Shown one piece after another: positions 11,792-22,288 of a stretch of 55,811 nucleotides of DNA (the stretch's first letter is position 1; each line of letters opens with the position of its first letter). The stretch spans positions 10,820,793-10,876,603 of the forward strand of contig NC_049981.1 of the NCBI RefSeq assembly GCF_000003815.2, in the 5' to 3' direction. The notes under the pieces are model-generated. The model was not told the DNA's origin and did no database searches. It was given only the letters and a program-made list of their open reading frames with translations. A program made the translations under genes and the position numbers. The DNA is from Branchiostoma floridae (lineage: Eukaryota > Chordata > Leptocardii > Amphioxiformes > Branchiostomatidae).

Positions 11792-11875
11792 ATGGCTGGT
11801 ATGACGTATTTTCTGCTCAAAATGGCGGCCCGGTGTGTTTTGGTGTACATTTCTGCTGTTCTGTGCGTAGCTTTT
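11792..11875 (+). promoter_or_regulatory. candidate promoter or leader exon with YY1-like CAAAATGGCGGC
   Basis: CAAAATGGCGGC at 11818-11829 matches the known YY1 promoter consensus (core AAnATGGCGGC). The same ATG (11822), and an in-frame one at 11792, open a short hydrophobic frame (MAARCVLVYISAVLCVAF) that ends exactly at a strong donor, GTGAGT, at 11876. It could be the first noncoding or upstream-ORF exon of the DDE gene 400 bp downstream, or a signal-peptide exon of another gene. No matching downstream exon was found. Confidence 0.3.
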
Positions 11876-12268
11876 GTGAGTATCTTGTCGATTCAGGTCT
11901 ACCAATGAACCGTAGAGGCTAAAACGTACTTTTTGAATATAGGTTTTTGATTAAATAAAGCCAACATTTGATGAAACTTCTTTGGTTGTGTCATTTGTTT
12001 TGAATCTTAGCTGCCCCCCTCCCCATAATGTACGAGTTAACTTGTAAACATGGTACGAATGTTATTCTGCATAAAATCGAAGGGTATTTGTTCTCCTTCT
12101 GGGAAGGACTGACTGACAAGTTATGTGACCCCATGTCGAAAGGGGCAGACGTGTGCGCGCGCATTTCGAGACAGAGTTCGTAACGTTTTGTTGGAAGTGG
12201 CTGTTCTCTTCAAATCTCTGTCTGTTCTCTAACATTTTCTGTACTATTGTGGTATAAGATCACTTAAA

Positions 12269-15200
12269 ATGGCAGGACAGCAGCCATTTGCCACGTCGAA
12301 CTTTTTCAACTTCAACATCACTGGTATCCAGCAACAGGGGATACAACAACAGCAGCAGCCACAACAACAGCAGCAACAATATCAACAACAGCTCTACCAG
12401 CAGGTACCAGTGCTGTATATTCCAGCAGTACAGCAGCCTCCGCAAGCTCCAGTACAGCAGCCTCCGCAAGCTCTGCAAGAGGAGAGGCAGAAACGCATGG
12501 AAGCAGAACAGAGAGCAGCAGATTTTGAGAGAAAATGCAGGGCAGGCAGGGCAGTAGAAAGAAGATTGAGGGAACAGCTGGGAAGAGCCGATGAAAGGGT
12601 AGCTGAATTAACAAGGAACCTCCAACTCTGTCAAACTCAGGAAGAAAGACATATCAATGAGATCAATTTACTGAAGGACAAGATGAAGGTCAGGTCAAAG
12701 AAGAAGAAGGCCAAGACGCAAGAAAGAAGAAGTCAGCAAAAGAAGGGGTCAAGAAAGGTCAAACCGATAAGCCAGCTAAAACCACGCAGCTTCAGAAAAA
12801 GAAAAGAGACCCTCAAGCGAAAGCTTGTAGAGGCCATCAAAGATTTTGGCAAGGACGTGAAGAAAGCAAAGGTAAGATAATCAAAAAGTCTATCCTACAT
12901 ATATTAGCTCTCAACATTCAAGCCTTGAATGATCACAGAAAGTCATGCTTTTTGTTGTTGTTTTTAATAGATATATTGATATCATTAAGGCATTTTTCAA
13001 GTTGTTCATTCCTTTGCGACACAGATGGAGCTAACTCTGGATGGAGAAGAGAAGCTCCACTGTTTCAACTACACAGAAGAGGCTGACAGAGGTTCTGAGA
13101 ACCAAGAAGGAGTCAACCAAGCAGAGGATGAAGACGGGGGCCGCCAAGATGAGGATGTAGGAGAAAGACAACCTGGCCGTGGAAACAGAAAGGAACCAAG
13201 TCCTGAGGAAACCAAGCTTGTACAGAGGTGGCTCAGGATCAAAGATAAGTTTGTGATCTCAGATGCAGGATATCAAGAAATCAGAATGATATCGCCAGAG
13301 ACTGCGCCACCTCTGTACAAGCTTGTGAATGAGCGCAGAAATCAGAACAAGATGATCAACATATCCACAGATGCAGAGGTAAGATGACTATCCTTAGTAC
13401 TAATGATTTTCAAAAATCTCCTATGATTAAAAATTTTCATACCTTATGGTGTAGCTATAGATAGCTGAACAATGGCAATTTTTTTCATTTTTTTCCTGCA
13501 CTGTAGGCAAACAACATGTCACACCGGTCTGTCAGGGACGTGCTGAGAAAACTTCTCCAGCTTCCCAAGAACAGAGGCTACGGCGATGAAATCTCGGTTC
13601 GGTTTTCAGGGGATGGCCGGCAGGTCACGCAAAATAACAGGATTGGTGCAGTCATGGGCACTGTCCGGATTGTCCCAAACAGGAACACCATTGATGGGAC
13701 CCTGGACAGTGCCCAGCTGCACCACTCCATTGATGAGGAAGCGGCTGTCTTCCTATATGAAGGTGACCCTTTTTCTCAGACTTTTATGCCATACATGAAA
13801 ACTCTTTTATCTTGCCAACCTACTGTAAATACTGCTTTGTAAATGTTAGCTCACCTGCATTGTGATAAACTGTTTTAAAGTTTAAATTTTACAAACACAT
13901 GGCAAGTATTTAAGAGTAAAGGTGTTCTATGCATCTGTATAATCCCNNNNNNNNNNNNNNNNNNNNNNNNNNNNNNNNNNNNNNNNNNNNNNNNNNNNNN
14001 NNNNNNNNNNNNNNNNNNNNNNNNNNNNNNNNNNNNNNNNNNNNNNNNNNNNNNNNNNNNNNNNNNNNNNNNNNNNNNNNNNNNNNNNNNNNNNNNNNNN
14101 NNNNNNNNNNNCTTACTACCATATGCAGAAATGCAGTATGTAATGGGCATTAAACCCAACAGTAAGTATGTGTGTAAAGAAAGAAATTGAAATATCAATA
14201 GTGTATTATAGTTTATTTAAACATTTTCTGTGCACCATTCAAACCAAGGTACCTAACTGCCGACTGGAAATTTTTGGCCACACTCCTGGGATTGAACCAA
14301 GCCAGCAGCAAGGCATTCTGTCTGTGGTGCCACTGCACCAAAGAGGACATTGCCAACTTCAACAGTAAGTATCAATGCTCTAAACTTGACAAGATTTCAA
14401 TCATATATCATAATTTGAGCATGATGTGCATATATTACCGTACATTGATCAACCAAATATGACAATTACTGTAGCATGCCCATCCTCACAGATATTGATG
14501 TGAACATCCTTATGTCATACATAATAAACTGTATGTACTGTAATCTATAACTTGGTTATCATATTAACTGTTTGAGCCATAAAAACAACATCATTTATAG
14601 TATCCTTAACACATAACAATCTTAGAGATCTTTCACTTTGTCCATACAGTTGATAGCTGGTCGATTCAGCGGCGCGTAGGTGATGATGAGAAGTTTGTAG
14701 GGAAGAGGGAGCACAGGGGCCATGTGCTTCCAGCCCTTCTCCACATCCCCTTTGACAAAATCGTCCCAGATGTGCTGCACATGGTACATATTTAATGAGG
14801 AATTGTGCATAGAAGATTTTTTTTTATCTGAACATTTGTTTTTAGCACCTTTTCTTGCTAAATATCAATAATATCCAATATGCATGTTTCAGGGCATGAG
14901 AATCCGGGGGAAGATGCTGAATCAGGTAGTGAGCTTACCTTATAATATTACTGTATTTTCAATTTAACTTTTGTGCTATCCACCTTAGTACAAGTAGGAT
15001 ATTTATGCTAATTCTACCTCATGCACAGGTGGTTATGTGGGCCATAAATCAACAGAGAACAGACCATCTGCTGAAGGCCATGAAGGACATTGGCGTCCCC
15101 TTCAGGCTGATGGAGGGGACGGGGGATGATGGGAAGGGGTCCATCAAAACATGGTCCCAACTGAATGGTGAGATAGATTATTCTGACATGTTTTTCATGT

Positions 15201-17018
15201 TCTCAAACATTTCAATCAAAATTTCTTGCTAAGGTAATGTTATCTATAAGCACAAAGATACAAAGACACGGCTAACACTAATTTCCTTTATAGCCAAACA
15301 ACTGGAGCGGGTGTTTGCGAAACTCGATCTTAAAGCTGTGCTTAGGGACACCTGGAACGAGAGAGGGAGAGCGGTCACCAGCCTGCCTGTGGCAGAGCTC
15401 AAGATCGAGCTTCGCAAACGTGGATTACCGGAGACTGGGTACAAGAGGGACCTTGTCAAAAGGTTGACAGAGTTCCTCCAAAGTGACAAGGTATGTTTTA
15501 GAAATTTGATTCCATGTATTGATAGAAGCTGAATTTTCCTCACCAGCTAGTTTTGACATCTGTTCACATTTCATTGCGACATACTTAATGTAGAAATTTA
15601 TATTTCACAGATCCCTCTTCCCGGGGATGAGGATGAGGATGAGGATGTTCCAATTCTTCTGGTGGACAATGTTGTCCAACTGTGGAAAGTAAGCTGTTTT
15701 TCCATTTTTGATGCTCAAAGTTCTGAAATTCTAATTCAGGAATGGAAGCAAACATAGTCTATTTTTTCATTGTCCTACAGTAATTCCTACACTAACTTTC
15801 ACAGGACTTTGAGGTGCTGGCAGTGGCGATGAAAGCCAAACCGGGAGACAGTGGTCACCTCAGTGCTAGCTCCTTCAAGGAAAAAGCACTGTGCTGGGGA
15901 AGGTCCTTTCGTCAAGTGACATTTGACGAGGCAAGTGCAACTGCTAATTAGGTGGTAAAACTGATTTGAAAACATTACAAAACCGTTATTACTGTTCTTG
16001 TTGCTTTTTGTTACCTCTGTTTTTAGCATGTGACTCCATATATCCATACAATGGAGTAAAAATTACACACGGGTTATCACTGTGTCTTATTGCTGTTTGT
16101 TTCATCTATTTTCAGCATGTGACTCCGTATATCCACACTATGTGTTACCACCTGCCCCAATTCCTGGACAAGTACAGATACCTTAATGACCTATCCTGTG
16201 AGAGTGTCGAACAAGTATGTATAATATCTTACATTTAAGTTAATAAGAAATAACTAATAATTGTATACAAGTAATGCATGAAATTCTGCATACCATGTAC
16301 AATGATATATATTGTTGACTTTTGATAAGGTTCTGATCAGTGCGTATTTTTGTAATTTTCCCTAGAAAAACCACACTCAAAACCGGCGCTTTCACCACGG
16401 AAGCCAGAGGAGTGGCAGGGGGAGTATGTGGACCCAGCAGGTATGTCGATGTCTACCTTGTCTTTTCTTTCATCACCTTCCTCTGAAAATGTAAGAGAAA
16501 TACACATTATTTTTCTAACTGTCTCAATTTGAATCTGCACAGGTCATGGAGTACGAGAACAGAGACTTGTTTGGCATTCTTCATGACCTGGACAGGAAGA
16601 AGGCCATCATGGGCCCCAATGCTGCACAGCGCAGAGCCGCATTGCAAGGTTTGTCATATCTGAGCATCTCATTTTAACGACCTCCATGGTGGCATTACCT
16701 GTCTGCAACACTACAAAAGACCATAGAATTACTGTGAGATATTTCAGCCTGCCATTCAATTTACTTTGGTGACATTTAACATTGCCTATTTCATAAATCT
16801 TGGTGGTGTAAAATGGCCCTTAGAAGGAGTGGGATTTCACTAGTATGAACTTTAATTGATGAACTCTTTTCCAACTGTTAACAGAAGCGCAGGATGAAGG
16901 GGAGGAGCAGGAGGAAGATGGGGAGGAGGGGGAGGAGCAGGAGGAAGATGGGGAGGAGGGGGATGATGATAGATACAGAGAGGATGATGGCCTGTGGGAT
17001 GACGGTGATGAGTCATAA
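12269..17018 (+). CDS. RAG1-like DDE recombinase/transposase-derived protein with SAP domain
   Basis: Visible exons: 12269-12871, 13025-13378, 13507-13762, [gap], 14249-14364, 14650-14783, 14893-14925, 15029-15167, 15294-15490, 15611-15688, 15805-15930, 16116-16214, 16366-16440, 16543-16648, 16885-17018. Phases agree throughout. About 816 residues are visible, plus at least one exon lost in the assembly gap (its length must be 1 mod 3). In order: Gln-rich start, coiled coil, Lys-rich tract, candidate first Asp in SGDGR (13612), second Asp in ADWKFL (14262), CLWC exactly 19 residues later (14319), DVLH (14769), a SAP motif (15383-15482), HTMCYH (16134, 16149), Glu 20 residues after the second His (16209), and an acidic tail. 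In RAG1 the spacings D708-C727-C730 and H937-H942-E962 are the same. Being multi-exon and uninterrupted, it is more likely a host gene than an active element. Function (DNA cleavage or strand transfer) is inferred. Confidence 0.85.
13947..14111. other. assembly gap (165 N)
   Basis: The run of N lies in the intron region between exons 13507-13762 and 14249-14364 of the DDE gene. These two exons are out of phase with each other, so at least one exon is missing here. Confidence 0.95.
15996..16150 (+). repeat. tandem duplication of an intron/exon boundary
   Basis: The acceptor plus exon start at 16116 (AG then CATGTGACTCCGTATATCCA) is preceded 89 bp upstream by a near copy (AG then CATGTGACTCCATATATCCA at 16027). 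The upstream copy runs into TAA after ten codons, so it is a fossil or poison exon of the DDE gene. Confidence 0.85.
16885..17018 (+). repeat. 30-bp acidic coding repeat in last DDE-gene exon
   Basis: Two consecutive copies of a unit encoding about GEEQEEDGEE lie near 16900-16962, followed by an Asp-rich end. The period is a multiple of three. Acidic tails of this kind are common in nuclear proteins. Confidence 0.7.
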
Positions 17019-17156
17019 GGGATTCACTTCCAGCTGTGCCACTGACTCTTAACTCTTAGCTTTATGTTCATTTTTATATTGTATATGTATATGTATGTGG
17101 TCATCATTTCAGACTGCTGCCTAGTTTCCCCATTGTATTGTTCTGGTAACAATCTG

Positions 17157-17162
17157 AATAAA
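17157..17162 (+). terminator. polyadenylation signal AATAAA of the DDE gene
   Basis: AATAAA lies 139 bp beyond the stop codon, the first such hexamer on this strand after it. A second AATAAA occurs near 17302. Confidence 0.65.
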
Positions 17163-17476
17163 GTCAAAGTAATAAGGGACTAGCAGGTTCCTCAAAACGC
17201 CATAAAAAGTGAATAGTGTACCTTTTTGGGTGGAGGGTGTTGATCAGCTCTCTTGAGAGCACCATTGAGAGCCACCCCTCATCAATGTGCTGTGTTTCCT
17301 GTAAATAAACATTGTGAACTTGTATATTGAACTTGAACTTGAATATTGTAATAATATAAAGTATGTATGTACAGTATATGCCATTTAATACTGTAAATAT
17401 TTACCTCAGTCAGATTATGTAAATGCATATTATCTAAGGAGTGCTGCCTTATATAATCAGTGCATTACATTATTCC

Positions 17477-17482
17477 TTTATT
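17477..17482 (-). terminator. polyadenylation signal AATAAA of the chromodomain gene
   Basis: TTTATT on the plus strand reads AATAAA on the minus strand, 18 bp beyond the stop codon. The 3' ends of the two convergent genes are therefore only about 300 bp apart. Confidence 0.6.
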
Positions 17483-17499
17483 GCATTATTACATGTTTA

Positions 17500-18730
17500 T
17501 CATGTGCATGTGATATGTACCTTTGGTGAGCATTTAGGTGGCCTGTTCTTCTCTGGCCCCTTGTAGGTGCACCTGGCACAGCCAGTGTGGTCATACCTGA
17601 CCACTGGCTTGTAGTGCCAGGTGACACCTACTCTTTTGATGCGGATGGCAGAGGATGACTTCAGAGGTTTCCGATGCCATCCTCTGCCAAGCAGTGGGGT
17701 GAGCTCTTGTGGAAGGCAGGAGAAAGTCTCTGGTTGCCCAGAGACCCCTGCCTGCCATCCCACAATCTTCAGTGGGCGAAAGTGCTGAAATAAGAAAGAA
17801 ATACACATGAGTAATTAAAGTTAGATTTAGTTTCATCACAGTCTTGTGAAGTTCTGTTTATATGGTATTGTAATTTTAGCGATGAGAAAGCAAGAAACAA
17901 TCTGTACATGTACCTTGTCGAATTCTTTCCTTGGAAATGGGAGGGTCAGACTGGCCGCGCTGGCGTACTGGCCAGCCTTGTGAGTCCCTTTGCCCAAGGA
18001 GGTGTCGATGGCCGTCCTCAAGTACTGAAGCTGGATGTCTTCAGCTTCTTGGGCCCCTCCCCTACCCAGAGTAGTGGCCTCCCTGTAATGATGGAGGTAG
18101 GCCTCCAACTCTGGGTTTTCCTGGAGAGGGACCCAGGAGTACTGTTGACTAGGCCATTTCCCTGCCCATTTGACTTTCACCTGCAAATTCAAGTTATTGC
18201 TGTTTTATTTGTAGTGTGCATATTCTATCAACATTGGTACTGTAAATATTTTTGTAATAATTATTGTAAATAAAATGTTTCCTTTTATGACAGCTCTTTG
18301 TTTGAAGTTGTCTGATTTTGATAGATTTTCACATACAAGGTCAACGTCATGTGTGACCCACTTAATACAGTGTACATCTTTCCTTCATTCTCTCAAAATG
18401 TAGCCCAGGAAGAAGCAATTTCTAGGAAGACCATGCTCTTCAATATTTTAAGATATCACATTTATTTCCTTGAAGTTTGTGTAAGCACTCTAATATGTTA
18501 CCTTACGTCCATATGTAGAGGAGAATAGAGGGTATAAGACAGTGGAAGTAAAACACTAAGTACATGGGGTATATCATCTTATCCCTGCTTACCCAAAGCT
18601 GGCCTTCTCTGTCCTCTTCCCCCACCACATCCTGAACTCTCCACAGCTTTGGTGGCTGTCTTCTTTTTTTCTTTAAAATCTTCCCGAAGTCTTTGTCGTT
18701 CAAAAAATCATCACCAAATGGGAAAGCCAT
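17500..18730 (-). CDS. small chromodomain protein with C-terminal cysteine knuckle
   Basis: Three phase-0 exons on the minus strand, 18730-18593, 18180-17914 and 17784-17500, give 229 residues. Residues about 28-80 read as a chromodomain split by the first intron: KLWRVQDVVGEED at the exon 1 end, then VKVKWAGKWPSQQYSWVPL with the conserved VKW and a W after the loop, then ENPELEAYL as the final helix. Chromodomains usually bind methyl-lysine in histone tails. The last 30 residues hold a CxxC-x10-C-x7-C pattern ending VHITC, loosely like the C-terminal zinc ribbons of piggyBac-type transposases; this likeness is tentative. It converges on the DDE gene. Alternatives are a retroelement-derived chromo fragment or an unrelated nuclear protein. 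A methionine-led start with basic KKKRRQ downstream supports a nuclear protein. Confidence 0.7.
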
Positions 18731-19017
18731 GCTAACACACGTGGGTTCACAAGGAAAGATTCTCACATGTGGGGTCAAATTATTTCCTTCAGCCAGGAAG
18801 CGAGGTCACTCTATTAGCCTGGGGGCGCAGGCTGTCAATCACCTTGCTCCAAGGCCCTGCTGGGGACACGTACCGATGGTCTCCTGGCATTGCATAGCCA
18901 CCCCCATATTACCATATATAGTTATCCAGGAGGAGCCACGGAGATGTTACTAGAGTTCATTTTCCTGTACTGGGATACCAGGGAATAACCTGAGGAATAC
19001 CGGTGGATTTCGCAGTG

Positions 19018-19117
19018 NNNNNNNNNNNNNNNNNNNNNNNNNNNNNNNNNNNNNNNNNNNNNNNNNNNNNNNNNNNNNNNNNNNNNNNNNNNNNNNNNNN
19101 NNNNNNNNNNNNNNNNN
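19018..19117. other. assembly gap (100 N)
   Basis: Exactly 100 N, the usual placeholder for unknown length. Satellite sequence begins immediately to its right, so the array was probably collapsed or broken here. Confidence 0.95.
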
Positions 19118-20572
19118 TTGGAAAGGTCTCTTGGTGGGGAGTTGAACGCTGCAATCCGTTTTTTGCTAGCTCTTGTTGTTTTCGAATTATTTGCGCTTTA
19201 ATTTAACCACATCTAACCTCAAATTAAAATGTTGATTTTTAAAAAGTGTCAGAAATCGCCAAACTATGGTATCATTGGAATGGCCTCTTCGTGGGGAGTT
19301 GAACCCTGCAATCGTTTTTTGATAGCTATTGTTGTTGGCGAGTTATTCGCGTTTAAAGTTAACCACATCTAACCTCAACTTAAAATGTGGATTTTTAAAA
19401 AGTGTCCGAAATAGGCAAACTATGGTATCATTGGAAAGGTCTCTTGGTGGGGAGTTGAACGCTGCAATCCGTTTTTTGATAGCTCTTGTTGTTGTTGAGT
19501 CATTACCGTTATAAGCTAAGTCCCCGTAACCGCGACCGAAAATGTGGATTTTTTCAAAAGTGTCTGAAATAGGCAAACTATGGTATCATTGGAAAGGTCT
19601 CTTGGTGGGGAGTTGAACGCTGCAATCCGTTTTTTGATAGCTCTTGTTGTTGGCGAGTTATTGGCGTTTAAAGTTAACCACATCTAACCTCAACTTAAAA
19701 TGTTGATTTTCCAAAAGTGTCTGAAATCGCCAAACTATGGTATCATTGGAAAGGTCTCTTGGTGGGGAGTTGAACACTGCAATCCGTTTTTTGATAGCTC
19801 TTGTTGTTGGCGAGTTATTCGCGTTTAAAGTTAACCACATCTAACCTCAACTTAGAATGTTGATTTTTAAAAAGTGTCAGAAATCGCCAAACTATGGTAT
19901 CATTGGAAAGGTCTCTTGGTGGGGAGTTGAACGCTGCAATCCGTTTTTTGATAGCTCTTGTTGTTGTCGAGTTATTACCGTTTTTAGCTAAGTCCCCGTA
20001 ACCGCGACCGAAAATGTGGATTTTTCGAAAGTGTCTGAAATAGGCAAACTATGGATTCATTGGAAAGGTCTCTTGGTGGGGAGTTGAACCCTGCAATCCG
20101 TTTTTTGATAGCTCTTGTTGTTGGCGAGTTATTCGCGTTTAAAGTTAACCACATCTAACCTCAACTTAGAATGTTGATTTTTAAAAAGTGTCAGAAATCG
20201 CCAAACTATGGTATCATTGGAAAGGTCTCTTGGTGGGGAGTTGAACGCTGCAATCCGTTTTTTGATAGCTCTTGTTGTTGGCGAGTTATTTCCGTTTAAA
20301 GCTAAGCACCGATAACAGTAACCCAAAATGTGGATTTTTCAAAAGTGTCCGAAATAAGCAAACTATGGTATCATAGGAAAGGTCTCTTGGTGGGGAGTTG
20401 AACACTGCAATCCGTTTTCGGATATCTCTTGTTGTCGCCGAGTTATTCCTGACTAAAGTTAAACTCCGATAACAGTTATCTAGACCACCAACTCCCCACC
20501 AAGAGACCTTGTCAATGACATAATAGTTTTCCTGTTTCTGACACTTTTCAAAAATCGACATTTTGAGTCATG
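19118..20572 (+). repeat. 157-bp satellite array with inverted right end
   Basis: The landmark AAACTATGG recurs at 19261, 19417, 19575, 19732, 19889, 20046, 20203 and 20360, a period of 156-158 bp. Units fall into types by their 3' half: type A has AACCACATCTAACCTCAA, type B has GCTAAGTCCCCGTAACCGCG. The order A-A-B-A-A-B-A-C-D suggests a trimer of about 471 bp as a higher-order unit. At 20485-20572 the array ends with a partial unit in the opposite orientation (AACTCCCCACCAAGAGA). Repeated 60-90 codon frames on the minus strand are by-products of the unit. Confidence 0.95.
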
Positions 20573-20654
20573 GGAATGCGTGTTTTTATACGACATCTGC
20601 TGTTGTAGTGTTTTCTAACGCTACACCGACAGTAAGAGGGTATTAGCAGGTTAC

Positions 20655-21100
20655 CCTCATTCATGAAGAGGGATTATATTTTTCAGCAGGGATCGAAGGT
20701 GAATTTTCATGAAGAGGGGTTATATTTTTTGCATAATCATAGAAGTAGGCTAGTTTCATTGTGAAAATCAAACTGCAACAAATAATTCGTCTAGAGTATA
20801 TTTTCTCTTCTACGACTCNNNNNNNNNNNNNNNNNNNNNNNNNNNNNNNNNNNNNNNNNNNNNNNNNNNNNNNNNNNNNNNNNNNNNNNNNNNNNNNNNN
20901 NNNNNNNNNNNNNNNNNNGAGCGGTGTATACGACATACGACAGGTTGTGTAGTGTTCGGTGGGTTCTTGATCACTACTCGTCTGGCTTGCTGAGAGTAAC
21001 AGGGAAACAGCGTTTTGTGAACGCTACTTGGCTTGCTCACCAAAAGTAAGGGGGGCAGAAGGAGAATGTTCATGACTGAGGGGGGGTAGGTTTTTTTTAC
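20655..21100 (+). repeat. degenerate direct repeats around an assembly gap
   Basis: TTCATGAAGAGG(G/A)(G/A)TTATATTTTT occurs at about 20661 and 20707, and a more diverged relative (TTCATGACTGAGGGGGGGTAG) near 21069. The copies lie on both sides of the N run, so the region may be a broken tandem array. Confidence 0.5.
20819..20918. other. assembly gap (100 N)
   Basis: A placeholder run of exactly 100 N. Confidence 0.95.
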
Positions 21101-21875
21101 CATACACACAGAAACTTGAGTCTGTTTCCAGTTGGTGTCGTTCACATAAGACTGTATTGCCACAGGCTTTACTTTCTAGATACGCACGTGTATAGTTGCT
21201 ACAGCGTTATGCGAGAGTCATTCATACCCCACTAGTCTCTAAAGAAGACGAAAATGATGATCCCTTCTACCGGCTTCATTATCAGAATATTTCAATGACC
21301 GTTTTCCATTAACAACATTGGCGCTACACTCAATTTTTCATCTGCTTCTTTGGGAAAAGAAACAGAAGACAGAGAAGCCAGGCCGTCACTTAGAAAACGT
21401 CATGGTCTTTCACCCTAACATCTGCTTGGAGACTTTATCCGATTTCTTATGACAACTTGGACATTTTGTTTGACTGTTCAAAATCGCTTACAGCATACGA
21501 TTTCAAATAACATAGATACCCAAAATTATGCCTCTACATAACTCTTTAACGTCTGTGACAGAAAAGTGATCCCAAATAATGACTGTTGCTTCTAAACTTT
21601 ATTCCAGCCCACATGAAAGTTCATCTGTGTCGGCACAAGTCATTGTAGAAGGAATTCAACTTTCAATCCAACATTTCCATAATCCTTGGAAGTGGTCTAA
21701 AGTAGTGCATTGATCTTGTGACAAATGCTGAATATTCAAAGTAAAAGATGACATGGAGTTGAACATTTTGTGCTGGGTCGAAAATTCAATTTCTTTTACA
21801 ATCGATTCCGACTAGCACATTTCAATGGAAGGTGTTCGTCAGAAAAAGTAAATAAGAGTCGTTTGAATACACAAA

Positions 21876-22012
21876 ATAGCAATTACTCAAATAACTAAAT
21901 ATGATTTTGGAAACGTTCAAACGTTTTAGATAACATCCGTTATCTTTCGTCTGTGACACTGAAACGTCTGACCGTTTCAAATATCATATCCAGTTGCTTG
22001 AGTAATTGCTAT
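21876..22012. repeat. foldback element, 40-bp arms
   Basis: Arms 21876-21915 (ATAGCAATTACTCAA...) and 21973-22012 are complementary at roughly 33 of 40 positions, with an inner stem around GATAAC and GTTATC. It looks like a small inverted-repeat element. Confidence 0.7.
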
Positions 22013-22078
22013 CTGGCGTATCTTACTACCTGGATGTCTAACCTTCTTCGACGTATATATATGTATATATTTCCTCCT

Positions 22079-22288
22079 TCGGTCAATATTGACCATGGCA
22101 AAATCCTAAGTGATATCAGTCCTACAGCGTTGGCTGTGGCTAAATAGTCCTATACGAGAATGACAGTCTCTGCCACATAGGGTACATCTGTAAGCTGACT
22201 CGGGTCTGCATCGACGTAAAATTTGTTTAAGCCTGGAATCATATAAGAAAACCATAAATAACAGAAAAGAACCCTGCCATCTAGTCAT
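22079..22288 (-). pseudogene. retroelement C-terminal zinc-knuckle fragment
   Basis: A 60-residue minus-strand frame contains RCTLCGRDCHSRIGLFSHSQ followed by RC, a CxxCxxxC...H..C signature that I recognise from the extreme C-terminus of reverse transcriptase proteins of non-LTR elements in marine invertebrates. No reverse transcriptase core lies upstream, so this is a truncated remnant. The family attribution is from memory and not verified. Confidence 0.5.

Noticed and set aside
11580-19017. Terminal inverted repeats around the DDE/chromodomain gene pair
   Set aside because: Only short matches such as TATGGTAATA(A/T)GG near 11666 and inverted near 18903 were found. They are not colinear with other matches, so they do not define ends.
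19343-20561. Series of 60-90 codon minus-strand frames
   Set aside because: Each is one satellite unit read in one frame; the 157-bp period is not a multiple of three, so they do not join.
19118-20572. CRISPR array
   Set aside because: The units are contiguous 157-bp satellite repeats without unique spacers, in a eukaryotic context.
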